From Terriglobia bacterium (GTDB lineage Bacteria; Acidobacteriota; Terriglobia; Bryobacterales; Bryobacteraceae): a stretch of DNA of 64,000 nucleotides. The position numbers and the translations under genes are program-made. The notes beneath the pieces are model-generated. The model saw nothing but the letters and a program-made list of their open reading frames with translations. It had not been told where the DNA came from and did no database searches. Shown piece after piece: positions 54,619-62,771 of this stretch; positions within the stretch are counted from its first letter, which is position 1, and each line of letters begins with the position of its first letter. Location of the stretch: NCBI GenBank assembly GCA_020073345.1, contig JAIQFI010000020.1:1-64000 (forward strand). The letters run 5' to 3'.

Positions 54619-55374
54619 GTGAGAGTCGCGGGTAGCGCACTGCTGTTACTGGGGCTCTGTCTTGGCCCCGCACCCACGCTGCGCGCCACTACAGTTTTTT
54701 CCGGAGCCGGTGGTAAAGGCACCATCGGAAATTCGCTCAGTTTCAACGGCAGTGACTTTTTGATCACGGCGTCCGCCTGGTCGCTGTCAAACTTAGACAC
54801 TTCAACCACTTTCGCGCAGGCAGCGCTGGGACAGTGGTCGGCCGGGTTAGCTGTGTGCGATTCCGGTGAATTTGCGAGCTGCAGTTCGCCGAACCACGCG
54901 GTCGATAACTCCGGGTACAAAGACTTTGTGTTGTTACAAACCAATCGGGCGCTCAGTTCCATTCAGTTGGTGCTGAGTCCCTTCGGCCAGGGTCGCGATA
55001 CGGACATCACCTATTTCGTTGGGAATTGCACTGGCACTTGTAGCCCGCTCGGGATGACCGCTGCGAATTTGCAAACGCTCTTTACTCCCGGACACTTTAT
55101 CGGACCGGTCAACTCTTTCGACGGCAGTGGGGCCAATAGCGCCACAGGCACGGTGAACCTCAATCTTGGTGTGACGGGCAGCAGCGTTAATTGGATCTTG
55201 ATTAGCGCCACCACCGCGAGCTACTTAGGCGATAGCAGGTATTCGCAGTATAACGACTACTTCAAAATCAACGGCGTCGGCACGCCCGAACCGGCGACTT
55301 TCGGATTGGCCGGCGCGGCCCTGCTGGCCATGGGATTGCTCGGAGTCCGAAAGAAGCGCTCCAGCACCAGCTAA
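54619..55374 (+). CDS. PEP-CTERM sorting domain protein
   Basis: A 251-residue exported protein. The signal peptide is short (residues 1-21, ending LRATT). A beta-rich body of about 190 residues with four Cys (CDSGEFASC, CTGTC) follows, resembling VPEID/PEP-CTERM exoproteins without a named domain. The C-terminal sorting tag has PEPATFG, a hydrophobic helix and a basic RKKR end. The tag is recognised by an exosortase, which is not encoded in this window. GTG 54619 is chosen because GGAGG lies 8 nt upstream; GTG 54589 is the longer alternative. A strong terminator follows. Confidence 0.88.
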   Translation: MRVAGSALLLLGLCLGPAPTLRATTVFSGAGGKGTIGNSLSFNGSDFLITASAWSLSNLDTSTTFAQAALGQWSAGLAVCDSGEFASCSSPNHAVDNSGYKDFVLLQTNRALSSIQLVLSPFGQGRDTDITYFVGNCTGTCSPLGMTAANLQTLFTPGHFIGPVNSFDGSGANSATGTVNLNLGVTGSSVNWILISATTASYLGDSRYSQYNDYFKINGVGTPEPATFGLAGAALLAMGLLGVRKKRSSTS

Positions 55375-55397
55375 TACAGGCTTATCTCGCTGCATAG

Positions 55398-55425
55398 AAA
55401 CCCGTCCGGAACTCTGGACGGGTTT
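55398..55425 (+). terminator. Rho-independent terminator after the PEP-CTERM gene
   Basis: AAACCCGTCC pairs perfectly with GGACGGGTTT around an 8-nt loop. The sequence continues TGCTTTTTG, giving a good T-tract. It lies 24 bp past the stop codon. Confidence 0.85.
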
Positions 55426-55509
55426 TGCTTTTTGCGGCCATAAGCTTGCATCCTGACAGCGGTGCCATGCGTCGAATCTGATATACAATATCGGACACAG
55501 GGTTGTGTG

Positions 55510-56370
55510 ATGCGGGGATTTCTATTCTATTTGTTCGCCTTCGTGGCGGCGGCCGAATCTGTATCGGCAAAAACACCCGAGTGGGACCGCGCGCACGAGC
55601 TTTATCAGCGCACCGAGTACGCCCAGGCTTTGGCGATACTCGACCGGATCCCCGAAAAGGACGTGGATACCCTGCAGCTCGCCGGCCAGTGCCATTTCAT
55701 GCGAGGCGACTATAAGCAGGCCAACGAAGCCTTCGAGAAGGCTTTGGCGTTGGCGCCCCGAAGCTCCGAGCTGCATCGGCTGATAGGCACGGTTTATGGG
55801 CGCCGCGCCGAAACCGGCAGCGTGTTTACGGCTCCCGGAAACGCCCGAAAAGCCCACCAGTACTTCGAAGAGGCGGTGGAGCTGGACCCCAACAATCGCG
55901 AGGCTGTCGCCAATCTGTTCGAATACTACCTGGAGGCGCCCGGCATCATGGGAGGCGGCATTGATAAGGCGGAGACTCTGGTCAAACATATCGCCAAGCT
56001 GAACCCGGCCGCGGCGTTTCACGCTCAAGCCCAATTGGAGAGCAAGCGAAAGCGCTATGACGTCGCCGAAGCCGAGTTGCGTCATGCCATTCAGGTAGCG
56101 CCTCAGGACGTCGGGCGCCTGATCGATCTGGCCAAGTTCCTGTCCGACCGCGGACGGATGAAGGAGAGCGACGAGAAGTTCGCGGAGGCCGCGCGCCTGG
56201 CGCCCAGCAGCCCTCAATTGCTGTTCGCCCGTGCCGAGACCTTCATCCAGCAAAAGCGCAATTTGAGCGACGCTCGCCAGTTGTTGGAGCGCTACCTGGC
56301 CAGTCCGCTGACGCCCGAAGATCCGCCGCGCGAGGACGCTCGCGCCCTGCTCAGCAAAGCAGGGGGCTGA
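55510..56370 (+). CDS. Exported tetratricopeptide repeat protein
   Basis: A 286-residue protein. Residues 1-20 are a signal peptide (ending SVSA). The mature chain is a series of TPR units such as YAQALAILDRIPEKDVDTLQLAGQCHFMRGDYKQANEAFEKALALAP and DVAEAELRHAIQVAPQDVGRLIDLAKFLSDRGRMKESDEKFAEAARLAP. It precedes a MacB-like permease gene by 12 bp on the same strand and may be its periplasmic partner. ATG 55510 is chosen for the signal peptide. Confidence 0.85.
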   Translation: MRGFLFYLFAFVAAAESVSAKTPEWDRAHELYQRTEYAQALAILDRIPEKDVDTLQLAGQCHFMRGDYKQANEAFEKALALAPRSSELHRLIGTVYGRRAETGSVFTAPGNARKAHQYFEEAVELDPNNREAVANLFEYYLEAPGIMGGGIDKAETLVKHIAKLNPAAAFHAQAQLESKRKRYDVAEAELRHAIQVAPQDVGRLIDLAKFLSDRGRMKESDEKFAEAARLAPSSPQLLFARAETFIQQKRNLSDARQLLERYLASPLTPEDPPREDARALLSKAGG

Positions 56371-56382
56371 TGTTCCACCCCC

Positions 56383-57591
56383 ATGTTTCATATTGAAGCG
56401 CTGCGCTCCAGCGTCCAGGCGCTGCGCGCGAATAAATTCCGCGCGTTCCTCACCGCCCTCGGCCTGGTGATCGGCAATGCCTCGGTCATCCTGGTGGTCA
56501 CCATTTCGCTTACCAGCCGCGACTACGTGCTGGATCAGATCCAGGCCATCGGGTCCAACATGATTTACGCGCAGTTCGATGGCGGGAACAATCCTGCCAT
56601 GGCTGTCGCAGACGCCGATTACCTCAAGGTCGCCGACGTGCAGGCCGTGCGCGATCAGCTTGGCTCGCGCATCGTCGCCGCCACCGGCGTCATGAATAAT
56701 TTTGACCGGATGCGCATTGAGGGACGCGAGGAAGACGTCTCCATCATCGGTGCCGACGAGTATTACCCCCAGGTGCGTAATCTCGCATTGCTGGCTGGAC
56801 GGTTTGTAGACGCCGGAGACATCGAGGGCCACAATCACGTCGTCATGCTGACCGAGCGTCTGGCCAAGCGGCTGTTTGGCGGCCAGTCTCAGGCGGTTGG
56901 CCAGACCATCAAGATTCACGGCCTGCAATTCGACGTCATCGGTACGTTTAAGGAACGGACCAGCACCCTGGGACAATCGGAAATCACGGGCGAAAACGTT
57001 CTCATTCCGACCACCGTTCTGAGAAACTTCACTTCCCTCGAACGCATCGACCCGCTGTATGTGCAGGCGCACACCACGGGCGACGTGGATGCGGTGACCC
57101 AACGGGTCCGGACGATTCTTGAAGGCCGGCACCGCGCGGGGGCGCGCTACAAGGTCGAGAATCTGTCGGAGATCCTGAACGCGGCCAAGAATATCGCGAA
57201 GATCATGACGGTGGTGCTCATCCTGGTCAGCGCGATCGCCCTGATCATCTCGGGAATCGGCATCATGAACATCATGCTGGTGACGGTTACCGAGCGGACG
57301 CGCGAGATCGGCCTGCGCATGGCGGTGGGCGCCGCCCGCCGCGATGTACTGGAGCAATTTCTCTCGGAAGCCGTGCTGATCAGCCTGGGCGGCGGCCTGG
57401 CCGGTATCGCGCTGGGCGTCGCGATTCCGCTGGCGGTGAATCACTACGTCGAAGGCGTCACGATCCCCATATCCGTGACTTCGATTGTGGTGGCTCTGGT
57501 CGTATCGATGTTGGTGGGGCTCGTGTTCGGGCTGCTGCCCGCTAATCGCGCAGCAAGACTCAATCCGACCGAAGCATTAAGATATGAATGA
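56383..57591 (+). CDS. MacB/FtsX-family ABC permease
   Basis: A 402-residue permease with one N-terminal helix (RAFLTALGLVIGNASVILVVTIS), a periplasmic MacB core domain at about 50-270 and three C-terminal helices. The FtsX signature is ISGIGIMNIMLVTVTERTREIGLRMAVGAARRDVLEQFLSEAVLIS, and it ends ARLNPTEALRYE, as in MacB-type permeases. No ATP-binding protein gene is adjacent. Likely role is export or mechanotransmission with an ATPase encoded elsewhere. Confidence 0.9.
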   Translation: MFHIEALRSSVQALRANKFRAFLTALGLVIGNASVILVVTISLTSRDYVLDQIQAIGSNMIYAQFDGGNNPAMAVADADYLKVADVQAVRDQLGSRIVAATGVMNNFDRMRIEGREEDVSIIGADEYYPQVRNLALLAGRFVDAGDIEGHNHVVMLTERLAKRLFGGQSQAVGQTIKIHGLQFDVIGTFKERTSTLGQSEITGENVLIPTTVLRNFTSLERIDPLYVQAHTTGDVDAVTQRVRTILEGRHRAGARYKVENLSEILNAAKNIAKIMTVVLILVSAIALIISGIGIMNIMLVTVTERTREIGLRMAVGAARRDVLEQFLSEAVLISLGGGLAGIALGVAIPLAVNHYVEGVTIPISVTSIVVALVVSMLVGLVFGLLPANRAARLNPTEALRYE

Positions 57592-57594
57592 CCT

Positions 57595-58278
57595 ATGGCG
57601 GTGAAGGTCCTAATTCCCGCTATCTTGCTTTTCTTGAGCTCGAGGGCCCCCGGCCAAGGTCTGCCCAAGTTCATGGGCCGCGAAGTCACGATCACGGAAC
57701 CTGCGCTAGATGCGGATGGTTTTTTCCCGAAAGGTCCCGCGTCCGTCTGCATTGAAGGGCCTCCGCAGCGGCAATGCTACACCGCGCCTAAAGACTTTGG
57801 GAGAGACCCACAAGTAACCCTGATCCAAGTAGAGAAAGACATGCCCGCTCTACTCTTCTCCGCGGCGAGCGGCGGAGTCAGCGGCTTTGGAATTAATTTT
57901 GCCTTACTGCGCCCTGGCAAGGGAAATAACTTGGAGAACCTCTTCTTATCAGACCTATCGGTTTCAAACCAAAGCCAGCACGCATTTTGGACCGAGTCCG
58001 CAATCTCCAATGCACCGATATTCCTGACGGCAGAGTACAGCTTTGGTCCTGACGAAGGCCACTACGGCGAGCATCGATTCGTGGTTTCAGCCTATATTCG
58101 GAAGCCGTCATCGATGATTGACGGCGTCTACTACTGGCTCGAAGATCAATACCTGACCATCCGCAAGTACGATCTGGATGCGAATGCGGATATTCTTGCT
58201 TCAGAAAAGCAAGAGATCCTCGCACGTCTCGCGCGAGTTAAGGCCGAGACCGAACGCCAGAAGCGAACGCCCCGTTAG
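57595..58278 (+). CDS. Secreted protein of unknown function
   Basis: A 227-residue protein with a signal peptide (residues 1-20, ending APGQG). The body is mixed alpha/beta with two Cys close together (SVCIEGPPQRQCYT near residues 49-60), a SGFGINFALLRPGKGNN stretch and a conserved-looking DEGHYGEHRFVVSAYI. The C-terminus is helical and basic (ARVKAETERQKRTPR). I do not recognise a family. It starts 3 bp after the permease gene and may be co-expressed. Base composition is lower in GC than its neighbours. Confidence 0.7.
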   Translation: MAVKVLIPAILLFLSSRAPGQGLPKFMGREVTITEPALDADGFFPKGPASVCIEGPPQRQCYTAPKDFGRDPQVTLIQVEKDMPALLFSAASGGVSGFGINFALLRPGKGNNLENLFLSDLSVSNQSQHAFWTESAISNAPIFLTAEYSFGPDEGHYGEHRFVVSAYIRKPSSMIDGVYYWLEDQYLTIRKYDLDANADILASEKQEILARLARVKAETERQKRTPR

Positions 58279-58345
58279 AGGGTGGTGCGCTAGATCACAC
58301 TTTTAGCGCACTGCCCGTTAGAGGACCGTCGGGAAAGCCATGTGG

Positions 58346-58351
58346 TAAAGT
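58346..58351 (+). promoter_or_regulatory. Candidate -10 box (TAAAGT), DUF433 gene
   Basis: TAAAGT lies exactly 6 nt before the ATG at 58358. The hexamer is a moderate -10 match at leaderless spacing. Confidence 0.3.
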
Positions 58352-58357
58352 TGCAGC

Positions 58358-58585
58358 ATGAAGTTCCCAGCACGCATCGAAGCCAAACCCTCGGTGATGA
58401 TGGGCAAGCCGTGCGTGAAGGGCACCCGCATCCCGGTCTATCTCCTGCTGGAAAAGATGGCGGCCGGAGAAACGTCTGAGCAACTGCTCGCTGCCTACCC
58501 CCAGCTTGCCATTGAGGATCTGCGGGCGTGTTTGGAATACGCCGCGGCGTTGGCCGCTGACGAAGTCATTCTTGCCGAAGCGTGA
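58358..58585 (+). CDS. DUF433 domain protein (antitoxin-like)
   Basis: A 75-residue DUF433 protein. It has the family text KPCVKGTRIPVYLLLEKMAAGETSEQLLAAYPQL and a second helix-turn-helix-like portion, IEDLRACLEYAA. DUF433 proteins usually act as antitoxins for PIN-like DUF5615 toxins encoded immediately downstream. Here the stop codon overlaps a GTG that would start MKLL..., as in such pairs, but that frame ends after 36 codons and has no toxin similarity. It appears to be an orphan. Confidence 0.85.
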   Translation: MKFPARIEAKPSVMMGKPCVKGTRIPVYLLLEKMAAGETSEQLLAAYPQLAIEDLRACLEYAAALAADEVILAEA

Positions 58586-58606
58586 AGCTCCTGCTGCTGG
58601 TCACGG

Positions 58607-58921
58607 TCAATCCCCCCGACCTTCCTCGATCTCCTGAGGGATTCGCAGCAATCGCTCTGCGAAGCGCTCCGTTGCCTGACGATCACCCGTGAGTCCCATG
58701 TGCTCGGTCTCTAGCCGCCAGAGATAGTCGTAAAGCTCGTGCCGGGGACGGCGAGTGATGAGCAACGTGTAGATATGGGGAGCATAAGAATCATACTCGT
58801 CCTGAGCCTCCGGAAAATGTTTAACGCCGATCGGGTCCCACTCGCTGAGAAGAGCTGTTTTGATGGACTTGAGATATCGTTCGGCTTCAGCCAATGTTGC
58901 TTTGCGGGATGAATCGCGCAC
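58607..58921 (-). CDS. Small conserved-looking protein, function unknown
   Basis: A 104-residue, highly charged, largely helical protein. Features are ALLSEWDPIGV, PEAQDEYDSYAPHIYTLL and a YLWRLETEHMGL segment. The sequence looks like a soluble single-domain protein and I cannot name the family with confidence; similar small proteins occur beside toxin or restriction genes. Start GTG 58921 is 5 bp downstream of the aceE stop codon on the same strand. It converges on the DUF433 gene. Confidence 0.65.
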   Translation of the reverse strand: MRDSSRKATLAEAERYLKSIKTALLSEWDPIGVKHFPEAQDEYDSYAPHIYTLLITRRPRHELYDYLWRLETEHMGLTGDRQATERFAERLLRIPQEIEEGRGD

Positions 58922-58926
58922 TGCGC

Positions 58927-61617
58927 TTATGTTCTCGCTGGATCTTTCCGCTCGGGATCGAAACCCATCTCAGCCACCGCCGCCGCGGCTCGACCGGCGT
59001 CGATCTTGCCTTCGCGCGCCAGGGCCGACAGAGTAGCCTGCACGATCGCTTCCGCCGAAATCTCAAAAAACCTCCGCAGATACTCGCGATTCTCGCTGCG
59101 CCCGAATCCGTCGGTTCCCAGCGAATGCAGCCTCCCCGGCAGCCATTGAGCAAGCTGATCCGGGATGATCTTCATGTAATCCGACGACGCGATGATTGGA
59201 CCGTTCGAGCCTTCGAGCGCCGTCACGATATACGGCGTTCGCCGGGGTTCCGCAGGATGCAAACGGTTCCAGCGCTCCGTCTCGAGTGCGTTCCGGCGCA
59301 GCTCGTTGTAGCTGGTCACCGACCACACGTCAGTGGCCAGCTGATACCGCTCGGCCAGAATCTGCTGGGCCTTGATCGCCTCATTCACCATCGGGCCGCT
59401 TCCGAATAACTGGGCAACCGCTCCACCATTCGCGGCAGGCTTGTACTTATACAGCCCGCGCAGAATCCCTTCGCGGATGTGCTCGCCTTCGGGCATCGGA
59501 GGCTGCACGTAGTTCTCGTTGTAGACGGTCAGGTAATAGAAGCGATCTTCCATTTCCTGATACATGCGACGGATGCCGTCCTGAACGATCACGGCCAATT
59601 CGTACGCGTAAGCCGGATCGTACGTAATGCACGTCGGCACGGTGCTGGCATGCACCGGACTATGCCCGTCCTGATGCTGCAATCCTTCGCCGAGCAGCGT
59701 CGTGCGCCCGGCTGTGCCGCCCATCAGGAATCCCTTGCCGCGCGAATCGGCGAACGCCCAGATCAGATCGCCCACGCGCTGGAATCCGAACATCGAATAG
59801 TAGATGAAGAACGGAATCATCGGCACGCCGTAGTTGGCGTACGCGGTGCCCGCGGCGATGCACGACGCCATCGATCCGGCTTCGGTGATGCCTTCCTCCA
59901 GAATCTGCCCGTCCTTGGCTTCCTTGTAATACAGCAGGACGTTCGAATCGACAGGCGTGTACTTCTGGCCCTGGCTGGCGTAGATGCCACGCTCGCGGAA
60001 CAGCGACTCCATGCCGAACGTGCGAGCCTCATCGGGGACGATGGGCACCACCAGCTTCCCGATGTCGGTCTTGAACAGCGCCTTCAAGATACTGACGAAT
60101 GCAGCAGTAGTAGAGGCCTCGCGGTCGCGCGAGCCGCCAATCGCATCGCTGAAGATTTCGAGCGGCGGCGCCTTGATCTCGATCGGCTTGACCTTGCGCT
60201 CGGGCAGGCTGCCGCCCTGAGCTTCCAGCCTCGCCCGCAGATACTTCATCTCCGGAGACTCTTCCGCCGGCCGGTGGAAATCGATATGCTCGCAGTTCTC
60301 GTCGGTCAGCGGCAGATCGAAGCGGTCCCGAATCTTCATCAGATCGGCGCCACTGAGCTTCTTTTGCTGGTGCGCCGTCATCCGGCCTTCGGCGACTTCA
60401 CCCAGCCCATAGCCCTTGACTGTCTTGGAGAGGATCACCGTGGGCTGGCCCTGGGTCATCATGGCGCGCCGGTAGGCGTTGAATACCTTTATCGGGTCGA
60501 GACCTCCGCGGCGGAGACTCCAGACCTCGTCGTCGCTCATGTGCTCCACCAGCTTGAGCAGTTCCGGATACTTGCCGAAAAATTCCTTCCTGACGTACGC
60601 GCCGTCATGCGCGCGGAAGCTCTGATACTCGCCGTCCACGCATTCATGCATCCGCTTGATGAGCAGGCCGCTCGAATCGCGGGCGAGAAGATCATCCCAG
60701 CCCGAGCCCCAGACCACCTTGATCACGTTCCATCCTGCGCCCAGGAACGCCGCTTCCAGCTCCTGAATGATGTGGCCATTGCCGCGCACCGGACCATCCA
60801 GGCGCTGCAGGTTGCAGTTGACCACGAAGATGAGATTGTCCAGCCGCTCGCGCGAAGCGAGCGTAGTCGCGCCCAGGCTTTCCGGCTCGTCGGTTTCGCC
60901 GTCGCCGAGGAACGCCCAAACTTTGCGGCCAGATTCAGGGATGATGCCGCGGTTCTCCAGATACCGCATGAAGCGCGCCTGATAGATCGCCGCGATCGGG
61001 CCGAGTCCCATCGACACCGTCGGGAACTGCCAGAAGTTCGGCATCAGCCAGGGATGCGGATACGACGACAACCCCGGATGATCGCGCAGTTCGTGACGGA
61101 AATTTTCCAGATGTTTTTCGCTGAGCCGGCCTTCCAGGTACGCACGTCCATACACACCCGGCGAAGCATGGCCCTGGAAGTACACAAAATCGCCCGGCAA
61201 CTTGGTCCCGTCCGGTCCCGGATATGAGCCCCGGAAGAAGTGGTTGTATCCAACCTCGAGCATCGTCGCCAGCGAAGCATACGTCGCCAGGTGGCCGCCG
61301 ATATTGGCGTCGTACTTGTTGGCGCGGACGACCATGGCGGTCGCGTTCCAACGGACCAGGCTCTTGATCCGCCGCTCGATGGCGCGATCACCCGGATAGG
61401 CGACCTCTTCCTCGGGAGGGATCGTGTTGATATATGGGGTATTCCAGCGCAGGGGGACTTGGACGCCCAGGTTTGCCGCGCGCTCCATCAACCGCTCGAG
61501 CAGGTAACTGGCCCGGTCAGGCCCCGCCTCGTCGATCATCTCGTCGAGGGCTTCCACCCACTCGCTGGTCTCCTGGGGATTCAGATCATCAGGAGCGTCT
61601 ACTTTAGCTTTCAACAT
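58927..61617 (-). CDS. aceE: Pyruvate dehydrogenase E1 component, homodimeric type
   Basis: An 896-residue thiamine pyrophosphate enzyme that decarboxylates pyruvate and acetylates lipoyl-E2. The TPP/Mg motif is GDGETDEPES near residue 240, continuing to NLIFVVNCNLQRLDGPVRGNG. Other landmarks are GHASPGVYGRAYLEGRL, FGMESLFRERGIY, RTTLLGEGLQHQDGHS and GTDGFGRSENREYLRRFFE. Length and domain order match E. coli AceE. E2 and E3 genes are not in the window. ATG 61617 lacks a ribosome site (preceded by a C-run) and a TATTTA lies 7 nt upstream. An oxygen-tolerant route from pyruvate would coexist with the KorAB system. Confidence 0.96.
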   Translation of the reverse strand: MLKAKVDAPDDLNPQETSEWVEALDEMIDEAGPDRASYLLERLMERAANLGVQVPLRWNTPYINTIPPEEEVAYPGDRAIERRIKSLVRWNATAMVVRANKYDANIGGHLATYASLATMLEVGYNHFFRGSYPGPDGTKLPGDFVYFQGHASPGVYGRAYLEGRLSEKHLENFRHELRDHPGLSSYPHPWLMPNFWQFPTVSMGLGPIAAIYQARFMRYLENRGIIPESGRKVWAFLGDGETDEPESLGATTLASRERLDNLIFVVNCNLQRLDGPVRGNGHIIQELEAAFLGAGWNVIKVVWGSGWDDLLARDSSGLLIKRMHECVDGEYQSFRAHDGAYVRKEFFGKYPELLKLVEHMSDDEVWSLRRGGLDPIKVFNAYRRAMMTQGQPTVILSKTVKGYGLGEVAEGRMTAHQQKKLSGADLMKIRDRFDLPLTDENCEHIDFHRPAEESPEMKYLRARLEAQGGSLPERKVKPIEIKAPPLEIFSDAIGGSRDREASTTAAFVSILKALFKTDIGKLVVPIVPDEARTFGMESLFRERGIYASQGQKYTPVDSNVLLYYKEAKDGQILEEGITEAGSMASCIAAGTAYANYGVPMIPFFIYYSMFGFQRVGDLIWAFADSRGKGFLMGGTAGRTTLLGEGLQHQDGHSPVHASTVPTCITYDPAYAYELAVIVQDGIRRMYQEMEDRFYYLTVYNENYVQPPMPEGEHIREGILRGLYKYKPAANGGAVAQLFGSGPMVNEAIKAQQILAERYQLATDVWSVTSYNELRRNALETERWNRLHPAEPRRTPYIVTALEGSNGPIIASSDYMKIIPDQLAQWLPGRLHSLGTDGFGRSENREYLRRFFEISAEAIVQATLSALAREGKIDAGRAAAAVAEMGFDPERKDPART

Positions 61618-61687
61618 GGGGGGTTAAATACCAAGGTACCACCCCTGATTGGTGGGTCGCGAGAGGAGAACCCTTAGAGACCTGGCA

Positions 61688-61693
61688 TACACT
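61688..61693 (+). promoter_or_regulatory. Candidate -10 box (TACACT), cytochrome c operon
   Basis: TACACT is separated from the ATG at 61700 by GGATAG. The spacing matches the leaderless pattern seen for other operon-first genes here. Confidence 0.4.
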
Positions 61694-61699
61694 GGATAG

Positions 61700-62113
61700 A
61701 TGCGCGCCCTTCAGATTGTTCTCGGTGTCGTGCTCGTCGTGGGTTTGGGCGCGACGATTTGGATCATGGTCACCTCGCCCACCAGCCAGGTGGCGGCTCC
61801 CAAAGCCGCGCCGGTCGAAACCACCCAGGCGCCGCTGCGGACCGACATTCCCCCGCCAGATACCATCGTTTTCGACAACAAGTACGGCAAGTCGACGTTC
61901 AATCATAAGCTGCACTACGACCGGGTCAAGGGCGATTGCACGGTCTGCCACACCAAAATCTTTCCGCAGTCGCGGGCGCCCATCAACTATGGCAAAGCCC
62001 TGCATCGGGCGGCCGAAGCGAATCAAACCGCCTGCGCGGCCTGCCATCGCGTGGGAGGCACCTCCTTTGCGGCCGACAGCAACTGTGTTAAGTGCCACGA
62101 AGTAAAGTACTAA
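61700..62113 (+). CDS. Membrane-anchored triheme cytochrome c (c7/c3 type)
   Basis: A 137-residue protein with an uncleaved-looking N-terminal helix (residues 4-25), a Pro/Ala/Thr linker and a C-terminal multiheme domain. Three CXXCH sites are at residues 80-84 (CTVCH), 112-116 (CAACH) and 129-133 (CVKCH). Histidines in FNHKLHYDRV and KALHRAAE are candidate distal ligands. The spacing resembles cytochrome c7/class III proteins, which shuttle electrons in the periplasm. It is followed 7 bp later by an ECF sigma factor gene and stands upstream of cytochrome c maturation genes. Confidence 0.9.
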   Translation: MRALQIVLGVVLVVGLGATIWIMVTSPTSQVAAPKAAPVETTQAPLRTDIPPPDTIVFDNKYGKSTFNHKLHYDRVKGDCTVCHTKIFPQSRAPINYGKALHRAAEANQTACAACHRVGGTSFAADSNCVKCHEVKY

Positions 62114-62120
62114 GGGCTCC

Positions 62121-62771
62121 ATGCCCCACACCGAAAAACAAGGGAAGAAAGCCCCGCCCTCAAACGTCTTACCGAATGAGTTGGGCATGGTCCTGGACGT
62201 GGGTCACCGCGACGTGAATCACATTGATGTGATACAGGCCTGTCAACGCGGCGACGAGGATGCGTTTCGTGTGCTCTTTGAAACCCATAAGGATCGGGTC
62301 TACTCGATCGCGCTGCGTTATGCGGGTGAATCGGCGGCCGCGATGGATATCGCCCAGGACACGTTCTTGAAGCTTTTGTCGAGCATCGGGCAGTTCCGTG
62401 GCGATGCCAGCTTCGAGTCCTGGCTGTACCGTCTGGTGGTGAACAGCTGCCTGGATTATCACCGGCGGCGGCGGCGGTTTTTGCCTCTCATGGACGAGGC
62501 GCTCGACATGTTCCGGACGCCGCGCGAGGGCGCTTTAGATGACCTGCTCCGTGAGGAGCAGGAGGAGCGTGTCCAGCAGGTAGTGGCCCATTTGCCGGAA
62601 GAACAGAGGATCGTGGTGGTGTTGCGCTATACGGAGGGCCTCTCGTATGAGGAAATCGCGGAACTGCTGGGTTGCCGCAGGGGCACCGTAGCGTCGCGTC
62701 TGAACCGCGCCCATAAGGCGCTGGAGCGGCGCTTATCGCATCTTAAGCAGGGAAAGGTACGACAGCAATGA
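62121..62771 (+). CDS. ECF-type RNA polymerase sigma factor
   Basis: A 216-residue sigma-70 family factor of the extracytoplasmic function group. Region 2 lies at about 40-120 (DEDAFRVLFETHKDRVYSIALRY, DIAQDTFLKLL, SFESWLYRLVVNSCLDYHRRRRR). Region 4 lies at about 155-205 (LPEEQRIVVVLRYTEGLSYEEIAELLGCRRGTVASRL). A 30-residue N-terminal extension precedes region 2. The stop codon overlaps the start of the next gene as ATGA, the usual arrangement of a sigma factor and its membrane anti-sigma factor. Confidence 0.95.
   Translation: MPHTEKQGKKAPPSNVLPNELGMVLDVGHRDVNHIDVIQACQRGDEDAFRVLFETHKDRVYSIALRYAGESAAAMDIAQDTFLKLLSSIGQFRGDASFESWLYRLVVNSCLDYHRRRRRFLPLMDEALDMFRTPREGALDDLLREEQEERVQQVVAHLPEEQRIVVVLRYTEGLSYEEIAELLGCRRGTVASRLNRAHKALERRLSHLKQGKVRQQ

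Noticed and set aside
55522-57444. 640-codon minus-strand frame
   Set aside because: Antisense to the TPR and MacB-like permease genes, both of which have clear family signatures.
59479-61227. 582-codon plus-strand frame
   Set aside because: Antisense to aceE, which is unambiguous.
61618-61699. Search for sigma-factor autoregulatory promoter (AAC/CGT type) upstream of the cytochrome-sigma operon
   Set aside because: Only a TACACT -10-like box is visible; no second ECF-type -35/-10 pair is repeated elsewhere in the window.
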